Positions 8,933 through 17,403 of a stretch of 64,000 bases of DNA are shown in pieces; the stretch's first letter is position 1; each line of letters starts with the position of its first letter. This DNA is from Mycobacterium sp. SM1. GTDB taxonomy: Bacteria > Actinomycetota > Actinomycetes > Mycobacteriales > Mycobacteriaceae. Location of the stretch: the NCBI RefSeq assembly GCF_018361265.1, contig NZ_JAFLNH010000004.1, forward strand, positions 186,001-250,000, written 5' to 3'. The notes under the pieces are model-generated. The model worked only from the letters and a program-made list of their open reading frames with translations, searched no databases and was not told the origin of the DNA. Both the position numbers and the translations under genes were made by a program.

Positions 8933-9526
8933 CTAGGCCGCTTCCAGGTCCAGCAGCGCCGCCTTCACCCGCGCCCCGCCGGCGTACTGACCGGGCGAGC
9001 CGTCCGAGCGCACCACCCGGTGACAGCCGATGACCACCGGCAATGGGTTGTGCGCGCATGCCGTGCCGACGGCGCGGGCCGCGCCCGGCTTGCCGATGGC
9101 GGCGGCCACGCCCGCGTAGCTTTCACGCTGCCCGTAGCCGATGCGGCGCAGGTGCTCGATGACGGTGCGCCGGAAGCCTGCTACCAGGCGAAGGTCGATC
9201 GGCAGGTCGAAGCATGTGCGCCGCTTGGCGAAATACTCCTCCAGCTGGCGGGCGGCGGCGTCCAGTCGTGCCGGGGCGCGCAGGAGGCGCGGGCTGACCG
9301 ACCGCGCGAGCCCGGCGAGCACCGCGGCGTGGTCTTCGACCTCGAAGGCCACCCGAACCAGCCCGGCATCGGTGGCCGCCAGCAGCAGCGCACCCACCGG
9401 GGTGTCGATGGTGCGGTAGGCGACGTCGAGCAGGCCCCGCTCGTCGGCGCCGCGTTCCAGCCTGGTGTGCAGCCGGGCCAATGTGGCGGTTTCATCGTGG
9501 TGGGCTGGAAATATGGTCGAGTTCAT
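8933..9526 (-). CDS. ogt: Methylated-DNA--protein-cysteine methyltransferase (Ogt type)
   Basis: 197 residues. Members transfer the alkyl group from O6-alkylguanine to their own cysteine. The active-site segment is PLPVVIGCHRVVRSDGSPG, with Gly before the Cys where most family members have Pro; the C-terminal GQYAGGARVKAALLDLE follows normally. ATG 9526 overlaps the stop of the upstream sigma factor gene (ATGA at 9523-9526). This is likely a second alkyltransferase besides the usual chromosomal ogt. Confidence 0.88.
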   Translation of the reverse strand: MNSTIFPAHHDETATLARLHTRLERGADERGLLDVAYRTIDTPVGALLLAATDAGLVRVAFEVEDHAAVLAGLARSVSPRLLRAPARLDAAARQLEEYFAKRRTCFDLPIDLRLVAGFRRTVIEHLRRIGYGQRESYAGVAAAIGKPGAARAVGTACAHNPLPVVIGCHRVVRSDGSPGQYAGGARVKAALLDLEAA

Positions 9527-9999
9527 GGTGTTTCGTCCCTCGGATAGCTCCGGCGGAGTGTCTTGATGCCGTCGGCGGCGGCACGGCGAGCGGCCTCCGG
9601 GGTGTTGCCGAGCAGTTCGGCGATCTCGGCGAACGGCAGCCCGGCCAGGTGGTGGTAGGCCACCGCCAAGCGTTGTTTGTCGGGCAGGCGGCTCAGCTCG
9701 GCCCATAGGGTGTGGTCGCGTGCGGCGGGATCACTGTGTGCCGCAGGGTGGTCGGCGATGTCGTCGGTCGGAACGGGTCGCCGGGAGCGGGCCCGGCCGG
9801 CGTCGATGGCGCGGCGGTGCGCGATCGTGACCAGCCAGGCCTCGACGTTGGCGCTGGCCGGCAGGTGCGGGTAGGCACGCAACGCCGACAGGAACGTCTC
9901 CGACCACGCATCCTCGGCGTCGTCAGGACCGACTACGGCGCGGCACACCCGCAGCACGGTCGCGCCGTGCTCGGCCACCACGTCCTCGAAAGGCCTCAT
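9523..9999 (-). CDS. RNA polymerase sigma-70 family (ECF-like) factor
   Basis: 158 residues from ATG 9999 (MRPFEDVVAEHGATVLRVCR). Region 2 is seen in GPDDAEDAWSETFLSALRAY and AWLVTIAHRRAIDAGRARSR; region 4 in LSRLPDKQRLAVAYHHLAGL and FAEIAELLGNTPEAARRAA, with a helix-turn-helix. It is translationally coupled to ogt through an ATGA overlap, so it may drive a DNA-alkylation or stress response that includes its own partner gene. That regulatory role is inference. No anti-sigma gene is adjacent. Confidence 0.88.
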   Translation of the reverse strand: MRPFEDVVAEHGATVLRVCRAVVGPDDAEDAWSETFLSALRAYPHLPASANVEAWLVTIAHRRAIDAGRARSRRPVPTDDIADHPAAHSDPAARDHTLWAELSRLPDKQRLAVAYHHLAGLPFAEIAELLGNTPEAARRAAADGIKTLRRSYPRDETP

Positions 10000-10051
10000 C
10001 GCGCCCACGTCGGGTAGACGCCGCGGGCCGCCACGATGTGAGATAGGGCCG

Positions 10052-10837
10052 TCAATCGCTGTTGCCGGCCCTTGAATTTGCGGCGGCATCAGGCGCGGAA
10101 TCGGTCGGGCCCCCAACGTCTTTCCCGGCGGTGAGCGACTCCAGGAGAGTGATCAGGTCGACCGCGACGCGCTCCTTGTCGATACCGGCCCGGTGCAGCG
10201 GCCCGGCGCCGTCTTCCAGCTCGAGCAGCGCGAGGAGCAGGTGCTCGGTGCCGATGTAGGTGTGGCCGAGTCGAAGTGCCTCACGGAAGCTCAGCTCCAG
10301 CGCTTTGCGCGCGGGGCCGCTGAACGGGATCACCTCCGGGATCTGGTCGGCGGCGGGAGGCAGTGTGACGGTTGCGCGGACGGCCTCGGCGTCGACCTGT
10401 TGCGCGTTGAGCAGCGCGGTGGCCAGCGCGGTGGGATCGCTGAGCACACCTAGCAGCAGGTGCCCGGGTGTGATTGTGCTGTTACCGGCGTCGCGTGCCG
10501 CGCCCTGGGCGGCGGCGACGGCGTTGCGGGCTCGCGGGGTGAATCGCTCGAAGCCCTGGTCGGGTTCGAATGCCATGATCTCCGCCCTGGGAACGAACCG
10601 CTTCTGCGCCGCCTGCTTGGTGACGCCCATGCTTTTGCCGATCTCAGTCCAGGAGGCTCCGGCGCGGCGGGCCTGATCAACGAAATACCCGATCAGATGA
10701 TCGGCGACCTCGTCGAGGTGCTCGGCGGCCAGGGCGGCCGTGGCGAGTTGCTCCAGGACGCCGCCGTGCCCCCGCTTGATGGTGTCGATCAGCTCATCGA
10801 GGCGGATACGGTCGGCGAGGGGTGTCGACTCGGCCAT
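10052..10837 (-). CDS. clpC2: ClpC2-like protein with tandem Clp N-domain repeats
   Basis: 261 residues, homologous along its length to mycobacterial ClpC2 (Rv2667). An N-terminal helix-turn-helix-like segment (GASWTEIGKSMGVTKQAAQK) precedes a Clp N-terminal domain (FTPRARNAVAAAQGAARDAG, ITPGHLLLGVLSDP and GHTYIGTEHLLLALLELEDG). There is no AAA ATPase module, so it cannot unfold substrates; Clp N-domains bind adaptors, phosphoarginine or cyclomarin-type compounds. ATG 10837 is the homologous start although the frame stays open far upstream. Confidence 0.92.
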   Translation of the reverse strand: MAESTPLADRIRLDELIDTIKRGHGGVLEQLATAALAAEHLDEVADHLIGYFVDQARRAGASWTEIGKSMGVTKQAAQKRFVPRAEIMAFEPDQGFERFTPRARNAVAAAQGAARDAGNSTITPGHLLLGVLSDPTALATALLNAQQVDAEAVRATVTLPPAADQIPEVIPFSGPARKALELSFREALRLGHTYIGTEHLLLALLELEDGAGPLHRAGIDKERVAVDLITLLESLTAGKDVGGPTDSAPDAAANSRAGNSD

Positions 10838-11056
10838 GTTGTCAACTCTAGGTTGACGGTGGGTGCCTCGTAAACCGTTGGCGGACATGATTCGTATCGT
10901 CGCGTCTTTGCCGGCTCGACCGGCGCCGTCAGAGAGGGCGGTAATCCAATCGTTACCGCGTCGTGCTGCGCTCGCGGAGTGGCGAAACCTATTGTCAACA
11001 TCTCGCCCGTAGCATCGTGCTCTCAAGGGCGCCCACGTGTTTGGAGGGAAGTGACC

Positions 11057-12535
11057 ATGGACTTCCTTCAGAAACAGGTGCTCGGCCCGCTGAGCACGAT
11101 CCTCTCCACCCACATCCTCATCTGCGTGCTTATCGGAGCGGGGATCTATTTCACGCTGCGGACCCGCTTTGTCCAGATCCGTTATTTCGGACGGATGCTT
11201 CGCCAGCTGCGGCGGTCGCGCCGGCACGCGGGCGGCATCTCGTCGTTTGAGGCGTTCTGCGTGGGCCTGGCGTCTCGGGTGGGCGTCGGCAACATCGCCG
11301 GGGTCGCTGTTGCGCTCACGCTCGGCGGTCCGGGGGCGGTGTTCTGGATGTGGGTGGTGGCGGCGGTCGGCATGGCGACGGCGCTGATCGAGGCCACGTT
11401 GGCGCAAATCTTCAAGGTGCGCTCGAATGACGGTGCCTTCCGCGGCGGCCCCGCGTTTTACATCCAGCGCGGGCTGGGCTCCCGGGCCGGCGGGATCGTC
11501 TTCGCGATTCTGGTGGTGTTCACCTTCGGGATCGCCTTCACCATGGTGGAGGCCAACGCGATCAGCGATGTCGTGCAGACGTCGCATGCGGTGACGCCGG
11601 GGTGGACGGCGCTGGGCCTTGCGGTATTTGCCGCTCCGGTCCTTTTCGGCGGGATCCGGCGTGTCGCCACGGTCGCGGGATGTGTCCTTCCCGTCGTGGC
11701 AAGCGGGTATGTGCTGCTCGCGCTGGTCATCATGGCGGTCAACATCGCGCGCCTGCCGACGGTGATCGCACAAATCGTCGGTGGCGCGTTCGGGATCACG
11801 CAGATCGCCGGCGGTGTCGGCGGTGGTGTCGCTGCCGCGATGCTCAACGGGGTCAAGCGCGGGCTGTTTGCCAGCGAGGCGGGCATGGGCAGTTCGCCCC
11901 ACATCGCGGCCACCGCGACGGTGTCTCATCCGGTCGAGCAGGGCCTGATCCAGTCCCTCGCCGTTTTCGTCGACACCATGCTGGTGTGCACCGCCACGGC
12001 GGTCATCGTCATGGTGTCGGGTCCGGACGTCTACGACCCGGCTCGCCCGGCGCCGATCGCCGGTGCGAGCCTGACGCAAACGGCGATTGCCGCCGGTCTG
12101 GGGTCCTGGACCACGGACGTGATGACGATCGTGGTGTTCGTCTTCGCGTTTTCGGCCGTGCTGAGCAACTACGTGTGCGCCGAGGCCAACTTGTTTTTCC
12201 TGGGGGCGGGGCATCGAGGGGTCGCGGTGCTCAAAGTGGTGACGCTGGTCGCGATCGCCGTCGGGGCGATGGGCAAGCTGGGGCTGGTGTGGTCGCTCGC
12301 CGATGCCGGGATGGCGTTGGTGGCAGTCGTCAACCTGATCGCGATTTGCCTGCTGGGTAAGTGGGCGTTTGCCGCCGTACGGGATTTCCACCGCCAGTCC
12401 GTCGCGGGCCGAGAGCCGGTGTTCAACATCGCCGAGCTGCCCGGTGTGCTCGACGGCGATGTCTGGCAGTTCCCCGGGCGGCGGCCGCTTCGCCGGGACG
12501 TCGTGACCTCGGCGCCGGCCACCGCGGGTACCTGA
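11057..12535 (+). CDS. Sodium:alanine/glycine symporter (AgcS family)
   Basis: 492-residue multipass membrane protein from ATG 11057, preceded by GGAGGGAAGTGACC. About eleven hydrophobic segments are visible. The alanine carrier family signature occurs as GGPGAVFWMWVVAAVGMATA, with RGGPAFYIQRGLG and ASEAGMGSSPHIAATATVSH, the latter being the conserved cation/substrate region. It imports small neutral amino acids with sodium. It is divergent from clpC2 with 219 bp between the two starts. Confidence 0.92.
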   Translation: MDFLQKQVLGPLSTILSTHILICVLIGAGIYFTLRTRFVQIRYFGRMLRQLRRSRRHAGGISSFEAFCVGLASRVGVGNIAGVAVALTLGGPGAVFWMWVVAAVGMATALIEATLAQIFKVRSNDGAFRGGPAFYIQRGLGSRAGGIVFAILVVFTFGIAFTMVEANAISDVVQTSHAVTPGWTALGLAVFAAPVLFGGIRRVATVAGCVLPVVASGYVLLALVIMAVNIARLPTVIAQIVGGAFGITQIAGGVGGGVAAAMLNGVKRGLFASEAGMGSSPHIAATATVSHPVEQGLIQSLAVFVDTMLVCTATAVIVMVSGPDVYDPARPAPIAGASLTQTAIAAGLGSWTTDVMTIVVFVFAFSAVLSNYVCAEANLFFLGAGHRGVAVLKVVTLVAIAVGAMGKLGLVWSLADAGMALVAVVNLIAICLLGKWAFAAVRDFHRQSVAGREPVFNIAELPGVLDGDVWQFPGRRPLRRDVVTSAPATAGT

Positions 12536-12573
12536 CCGCGCGCGAGCGCCGGGGGCGCAGTCAGCGGATGTCG

Positions 12574-13758
12574 CTACGGGTTGCTGCCGGGACTGGTGGC
12601 GCCGCCGGCGGTGTAGGACTGCTTGCCGGTACCGGCCAGCTGCCCACCGGCCACGATGAGGTATTCCTCGCGGATGGGCCGCCCGGCGAACCAGTCTTCG
12701 AGGATTTCGCGGGTGCCGGCGGCGTAGCGAGCCTGGGCGGACAGCGTGGTGCCCGAAACGTGGGGCGTCATGGCGTTGTAGGGCATTCGGCGCCACGGGT
12801 GCTCGGCCGGCGGCGGCTGGGGGTACCAGACATCGCCGGCATAGCCCGCGAGCTGGCCGCTGTTCAGCGCGGCCACCACCGCGTCGCGCACGCAGATTTC
12901 GGCGCGAGCGGTGTTGACGATGTAGGAACCGCGCCGCATCGATGCCAGCAGCTTCTCGTCGAACAGGTGGTAGGTCTGCGGGTGCAGCGGGGCGTGGATG
13001 GAGACCACGTCGACCGCGCGCACCAGCGACTGGGCATCGGGATGGTAGCTGACGCCGAGTTGCTGCTCGACCTCGGCCGGCAGCCGGTGGGTGTCGGTGT
13101 AGTGCAGGTTGACATCGAAGGGCGCCAGGCGGCGCAGCACGGCTTGCCCGATGCGCCCGGCGGCGAGCACCCCCACATCCATGCCCTCCAGGTCGTAGGC
13201 GCGTGCGGCGCAGTCCGCGATGTTCCAGCCGCCCTGCGCCGCCCATTGGTGCGACGGGATGAAGTTTCGTACCAGCGCCAGGATCTGCATGACCGCATGC
13301 TCGGCGACGCTGATGCTGTTGCTGTAGGTGATTTCGGCGACCGTGATGCCTCGGGTGATCGCGGCGTCGAGATCCACGTGATCCGAGCCGATCCCCGCGG
13401 TGATGGCCAGTTTGAGCTTGGCGGCTTTGGCAATCCGCTCGGCGGTCAAATATGCGGGCCAAAACGGTTGGGAGATAACGATATCGGCGTCGGGCAGGTG
13501 ATGCTCGAACTCGGAGTCCGGGCCGTCTTTGTCGGCGGTCACCACCAGCTGATGTCCGGCGTCCTCGAGGAATTTCCGCAGGCCCAGCGCGCCGGAGACG
13601 CAACCCACCAGCTCACCGGGAGTGAAATCGATGCCCGACGGGCTGGGCAGGCTCTGGCCACCGGGATAGCCCTGGATCACCGGGATGCTGTCGCGGGCAT
13701 ACACCGGCGGGTAGCCGGAGACCGGATCCGGGTACAACACCAGCACGATCTTTGCCAT
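12574..13758 (-). CDS. fdh: NAD-dependent formate dehydrogenase
   Basis: 394 residues, the typical length of the soluble NAD-dependent enzyme that oxidises formate to CO2. Signature elements of the D-2-hydroxyacid dehydrogenase superfamily are GVLAAGRIGQAVLRRLAPFD (Rossmann), the formate-site region AEITYSNSISVAEHAVMQIL, the catalytic Arg segment IVNTARAEICVRDAVV and the catalytic His in MTPHVSGTTLSAQAR. It is convergent with the symporter, 38 bp apart. No maturation genes are needed or seen. Confidence 0.93.
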   Translation of the reverse strand: MAKIVLVLYPDPVSGYPPVYARDSIPVIQGYPGGQSLPSPSGIDFTPGELVGCVSGALGLRKFLEDAGHQLVVTADKDGPDSEFEHHLPDADIVISQPFWPAYLTAERIAKAAKLKLAITAGIGSDHVDLDAAITRGITVAEITYSNSISVAEHAVMQILALVRNFIPSHQWAAQGGWNIADCAARAYDLEGMDVGVLAAGRIGQAVLRRLAPFDVNLHYTDTHRLPAEVEQQLGVSYHPDAQSLVRAVDVVSIHAPLHPQTYHLFDEKLLASMRRGSYIVNTARAEICVRDAVVAALNSGQLAGYAGDVWYPQPPPAEHPWRRMPYNAMTPHVSGTTLSAQARYAAGTREILEDWFAGRPIREEYLIVAGGQLAGTGKQSYTAGGATSPGSNP

Positions 13759-14055
13759 GACGTCCTCCTCTGACGGCTTGCCAACCGGGCCGCCGGGCCG
13801 TTCACGGTCTGCGCGAGCGGCGCTGCCCGCCTAGGGGTGGCTGTGCGAGAGAGACTATCCGGTGCTGCCGCACAGCTCGGTGGCGACCCGTGTGTCACCG
13901 AGCGCGCAGCAGCGCGTGCGTCGCGCCATCGGGGTCACGCCGAAGGGATCGTTGCTCCTTCGCCGGGCCTGGATCGGCGCATCGGGTATTCGTGATGACT
14001 CTTCTTGATGGGGAAACGCCGTGCGGATCACTCCCCGCGGGGCAATGATGAGCAC

Positions 14056-14316
14056 ATGAGACTTCCGTTGGTGGCGCTTGGTGTCGCGGCGCTGATCGGC
14101 TTGGCGGTGCCGGTTCGCGCCGATCCGGCCGGTGACGACGCACGATTTCTCGCGGCACTGAACGACGCCGGGATCACCTACACCAACGCGGACAAAGCGG
14201 TTGCGGCCGGCAAAGCGGTGTGCATGAAGATGGATGACGGTACGGCGGCCCCGGATGTTGTCAAGCAACTCACGGAGGCCAACCCGGGATTCATGGTGCA
14301 AAAAGCCGAAAAATTC
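14056..14316 (+). pseudogene. DUF732 secreted protein gene, 5' part, interrupted by an ISL3-family element
   Basis: 87 codons remain: a signal peptide (MRLPLVALGVAALIGLAVPV, cleavage after VRA) followed by DUF732 sequence (FLAALNDAGITYTNADKAV). The last native codons are GAA AAA TTC, and the insertion follows directly. The rest of the gene resumes at 19371. Joining the two restores 106 residues ending in SVYCPQHIAGGGGG, the CPQ being typical of DUF732. As it stands the frame runs into the insertion sequence and stops at 14355 after 12 foreign residues. Function of DUF732 proteins is unknown. Confidence 0.9.
14309..14316. repeat. Left 8-bp target duplication of the ISL3 element (AAAAATTC)
   Basis: AAAAATTC sits directly left of the inverted repeat at 14317 and recurs directly right of the other end at 19363-19370. 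Eight base pairs is the usual ISL3-family duplication. Confidence 0.95.
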
Positions 14317-14426
14317 GGCTCTTCTGACGCTTCCGTGGGCCGGTTGTTGATGTAAGGGGCGCACGTCGTTGTGGCTTAAGGTTTCTGGCTTGTGGAAGGT
14401 CAGGAACCAAAGGAGCCAACAACGAC

Positions 14427-14903
14427 GTGCGCAATGTGAGGCTATGGCGTGCGCTGCTGGGTGTCGACCAGCGCACCGTGATCGAAGACATCGAGTTCGA
14501 GGAGTTCGGGGAGGAAGACGCCGACGGCGACACGCTGGTGGTGGCGCGGGTGCGGCCGCGAAGTGGTGTTTCGCGCCGTTGTGGCCGCTGCGGTCGCAGG
14601 GCGCCCTGGTATGACCGGGGTGAGGGTCGGCGCCGGTGGCGGGGCCTGGATTGGGGCACGATGCAGGTGGTGCTGGAGGCCGATGCGCCGCGGGTGAACT
14701 GCCCCGCCCATGGGCCTACGGTGGTGGCGGTGCCGTGGGCGCGCCACCATGCCGGGCACACTGTGGCCTTTGATGACACGGTGGCCTGGCTGGCGGTGGC
14801 GTGTTCGAAAACCGCGGTGTGCGAGTTGATGCGGGTCGCCTGGCGCACCGTAGGGGCGATCGTGGCGAGGGTGTGGGCCGACACGGAGAAGAGGATCGAC
14901 CGG
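14427..14903 (+). pseudogene. ISL3 transposase, N-terminal third
   Basis: Begins MRNVRLWRALLGVDQRTVIE and contains the ISL3-type zinc-binding pattern RRCGRCGRRAPWYD followed by the helix-turn-helix region CSKTAVCELMRVAWRTVGAI. Native sequence ends with codon CGG at 14901-14903, where the IS607 element begins. No catalytic acidic residue lies in this part. Confidence 0.9.
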
Positions 14904-14963
14904 TTGCGAACTGTTGCGTGTTGAGTGTAGTTAAGTGTGCGTAAGTGTGTTTGAATTGGTGTT

Positions 14964-15548
14964 GTGAATCTGGCGGATTGGGCCGGATCGGTTGGGGTGA
15001 ACCGGCATACGGCTTATCGCTGGTTTCGGGAGGGAACGCTGCCAGTGCCCGCGGAGCGGGTGGGCCGGCTGATTCTGGTGCGCGCGACGCCGGCCGGCGG
15101 GGGCGCGGCGGACAGTGTGGTGATCTATGCCGGGGTGTCCAGCCATGATCAGCGCGCCGATTTGGATCGCCAGGTGGCCCGGTTGACGGCGTGGGTGACC
15201 GAGCGGGATCTGACGGTGGGGCAGGTCGTTACCGAGGTCGGGTCGGGGCTGACCGGCAAACGCCCGAAGCTGCGCCGGATCTTGTCGGACCCGGATGGGA
15301 AGGTCATTGTTGTGGAGCATCGCGACCGGTTGGCCCGCTTCGGGGTGAAGCATCTGGAGGTGGCGTTGGCTGCGCAGGGGCGGCGGATCGTGGTGGCCGA
15401 TCCCGGGGAGACCACCGATGATCTGGTGCGCGACATGATCGAGGTCCTCACGTCGATGTGCGCCCGGCTGTGTGGGCGGCGCGGGGCACGGAACCGGGCG
15501 ATGCGCGCGCTGACGGCCGCTAAACAGGGACCGGGCCGGGCGGCATGA
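14964..15548 (+). CDS. tnpA: IS607-type TnpA serine recombinase
   Basis: 194 residues: an N-terminal MerR-like helix-turn-helix (GVNRHTAYRWFREGTLPVPA) and a serine recombinase core with YAGVSSHDQRADLDRQ (nucleophile Ser) and VVEHRDRLARFGVKHLE. In most members the core starts YxRVSS; here the Arg is Gly (codon GGG), and this Arg is normally part of the active site, so activity is doubtful. Stop overlaps tnpB (ATGA). Confidence 0.88.
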   Translation: MNLADWAGSVGVNRHTAYRWFREGTLPVPAERVGRLILVRATPAGGGAADSVVIYAGVSSHDQRADLDRQVARLTAWVTERDLTVGQVVTEVGSGLTGKRPKLRRILSDPDGKVIVVEHRDRLARFGVKHLEVALAAQGRRIVVADPGETTDDLVRDMIEVLTSMCARLCGRRGARNRAMRALTAAKQGPGRAA

Positions 15549-17197
15549 TCGTCGGGATGCGCAGCCGGGCGCAGGCCGCGAAGGTGGCCGCGGCCACCGG
15601 CGGGGCGCATCTGGCGGGCAAGCCGAAACCCGATGGGACGCCGACGTGGTCCCGGTATGTCGATGTGGGCGCCGATTTCGAGGCGCACCGGGCGGCGGTG
15701 GAGTCGGTGTCGGTGTTGTTCGAGCTGTTCGATGGGGACGCCGACGGCTATGCCGCGACCGGGTCGCCGGGTGCGAAGTTGCCCACCGGGTGGACGGTGA
15801 CAGCGGCCAAGTTCGAGGTCGAATGGCCCGCCGAGCCGGATCGGGCTGGGTTGGTGCGCTCGCATTTCGGCGCGCGGCGCAAGGCGTTCAACTGGGGCCT
15901 GGCCCAAGTGAAGGCCGACCTGGACGCCAAAGCTGCCGATCCAGGCCATGAGCCGGTGGGCTGGGACCTGGGTTCGCTGCGGTGGGCGTGGAACCGCGCC
16001 AAAGACATGGTCGCGCCGTGGTGGGCCGAGAATTCCAAAGAGGCCTACTCCTCAGGGCTGGCCGATCTGGCGCGGGCGCTGCAGAACTGGTCGGCCAGCC
16101 GCAACGGCACACGGCGAGGTCGCCGTGTGGGCTTTCCGCGTCTCAAATCCGCGCGCCGCGACGCCGGCAGAGTACGTTTCACCACCGAAACCATGCGAGT
16201 CGAGGACGATCGGCGCACCATCACCGTGCCGGTGATCGGGCCGCTGCGATCCAAGGAGAACACCCGCCGGGTGCAACGGCATGTCGCTTCCGGGCGGGCC
16301 CGCATTCTGAACGTGACGCTGTCGCAGCGGTGGGGCCGGTTGTTCGTCTCGATCGGCTACGCGCTGCGCACACCGGCCACCGCGCCCACGGTGGCCTCGC
16401 CGACCGTGGTCGCCGGCATCGACCTCGGGGTGCGCGCTTTGGCCACCGTCGCCACCCTCGACACCGCCACCGGCGAAGAGTCGATCATCGAATACCCAAA
16501 TCCGGTCCCGCTGAAAGCCACCCTGGCGGCGCGGCGGCGGGCCGGGCGTGAACTTTCCCGCCGCATTCCCGGATCGCGCGGCCACCGGGCAGCGAAAGCC
16601 AAGCTGACCCGGCTGGATCGCCGGTGCGTGCACCTGCGGCGGCAAGCCGCCCATCGGCTCACCACCGAGCTGGCCGGCGGCTATGGCCACATCGTGATCG
16701 AAGACCTCGACGTGGCCGCCATGAAACGCAGCATGGGACGACGCGCCTACCGGCGCGCCGTCTGCGATGCGGCGATGGGTTCGATCAGGCCGATGCTGGC
16801 CTACAAGGCCGCCCGCCACGGCGCGGTGCTCACGGTGGCGGATCGCTGGTTCCCATCCAGCCAGATCCATCACGGCTGCGCCCAACCCGACGGCACCGCG
16901 TGCCGGCTGATCGGCAAAGGGCGCATCGACAAGCTGCTGGTGTGTCCGCGCACCGGCGACGTCGTCGACCGTGATCGCAACGCCGCGCTTAATCTCCGTG
17001 ACTGGCCGGATCACGCCAGTTGTGGTCCAGTCGGGACCACGGCCCCACCGGTACCCGGGCCAACCGCATCGGTTGGTACAGGCCATGGCGCGGACACCGG
17101 AACATCCGGTGCCGGCGGAGCATCCGTAAGACCCCGCCCGCGCGGGGCCGGATGCGGAGAGGCCAAAACCCAAACCCCGCAAGGGGACGCCGCATGA
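15545..17197 (+). CDS. tnpB: TnpB RNA-guided nuclease of the IS607-family element
   Basis: 550 residues, long for TnpB because of an N-terminal extension and a Gly/Pro-rich C-terminal tail. The RuvC-type acidic residues are all present: Asp in VVAGIDLGVRAL, Glu in HIVIEDLDVAAMKR and Asp in DVVDRDRNAALNL. The usual four-cysteine zinc ribbon is altered: HHGCAQPDGTAC is followed by CPRTGD, so a Cys of the second pair is missing. TnpB proteins cut DNA using an RNA from the element's right end whose guide is the flanking sequence; here that flank is ISL3 transposase sequence starting TTTGCGGGTCTGCG. Function in this copy is inference. Confidence 0.9.
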   Translation: MIVGMRSRAQAAKVAAATGGAHLAGKPKPDGTPTWSRYVDVGADFEAHRAAVESVSVLFELFDGDADGYAATGSPGAKLPTGWTVTAAKFEVEWPAEPDRAGLVRSHFGARRKAFNWGLAQVKADLDAKAADPGHEPVGWDLGSLRWAWNRAKDMVAPWWAENSKEAYSSGLADLARALQNWSASRNGTRRGRRVGFPRLKSARRDAGRVRFTTETMRVEDDRRTITVPVIGPLRSKENTRRVQRHVASGRARILNVTLSQRWGRLFVSIGYALRTPATAPTVASPTVVAGIDLGVRALATVATLDTATGEESIIEYPNPVPLKATLAARRRAGRELSRRIPGSRGHRAAKAKLTRLDRRCVHLRRQAAHRLTTELAGGYGHIVIEDLDVAAMKRSMGRRAYRRAVCDAAMGSIRPMLAYKAARHGAVLTVADRWFPSSQIHHGCAQPDGTACRLIGKGRIDKLLVCPRTGDVVDRDRNAALNLRDWPDHASCGPVGTTAPPVPGPTASVGTGHGADTGTSGAGGASVRPRPRGAGCGEAKTQTPQGDAA

Positions 17198-17229
17198 GCG
17201 TGCAACTCAAACACACTCAACGGCAACGG

Positions 17230-17372
17230 TTTGCGGGTCTGCGTCGGATCGGCATCGATGAGATCTCCTATAAGCGTCACCACAAGTACCTCACGGTGGT
17301 GGTTGACCACGACAGCGGCCGGCTGGTGTGGGCCGCCCCGGGCCGCGACACCAAGACGCTGCGGCGGTTTTT
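17230..17372 (+). pseudogene. ISL3 transposase, middle fragment with the first catalytic Asp
   Basis: Encodes GLRRIGIDEISYKRHHKYLT and on to DTKTLRRF, containing the first DDE aspartate (IGIDEIS). It lies between the IS607 right end and the IS3 left end and has no start of its own. Confidence 0.88.
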
Positions 17373-17403
17373 TGGGTTTCCCCTGAAAACGTGGAGGTTT
17401 CCG

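Larger units (their letters stand above)
14904..17229 (+). mobile_element. IS607-family insertion sequence, copy 1
   Basis: Carries a serine-recombinase tnpA and a tnpB overlapping by four bases. Both junctions contain GG followed by TT (14902-14905 and 17228-17231). Removing 14904-17229 leaves ...GAC CGG TTT GCG GGT..., which restores the ISL3 transposase frame. There is no target duplication beyond the shared GG, as expected for this family. The left noncoding end (14904-14963) and right end (17198-17229) share the motif pairs GTTGAGTGT/ACACTCAAC that could be TnpA binding sites. Confidence 0.9.

Noticed and set aside
10838..13603. Very long open frame on the minus strand continuous with clpC2
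   Set aside because: It runs antisense to the alanine symporter and through the formate dehydrogenase in the wrong phase; the translation is Arg/Gly-rich and without domains. Only 10052-10837 is supported.
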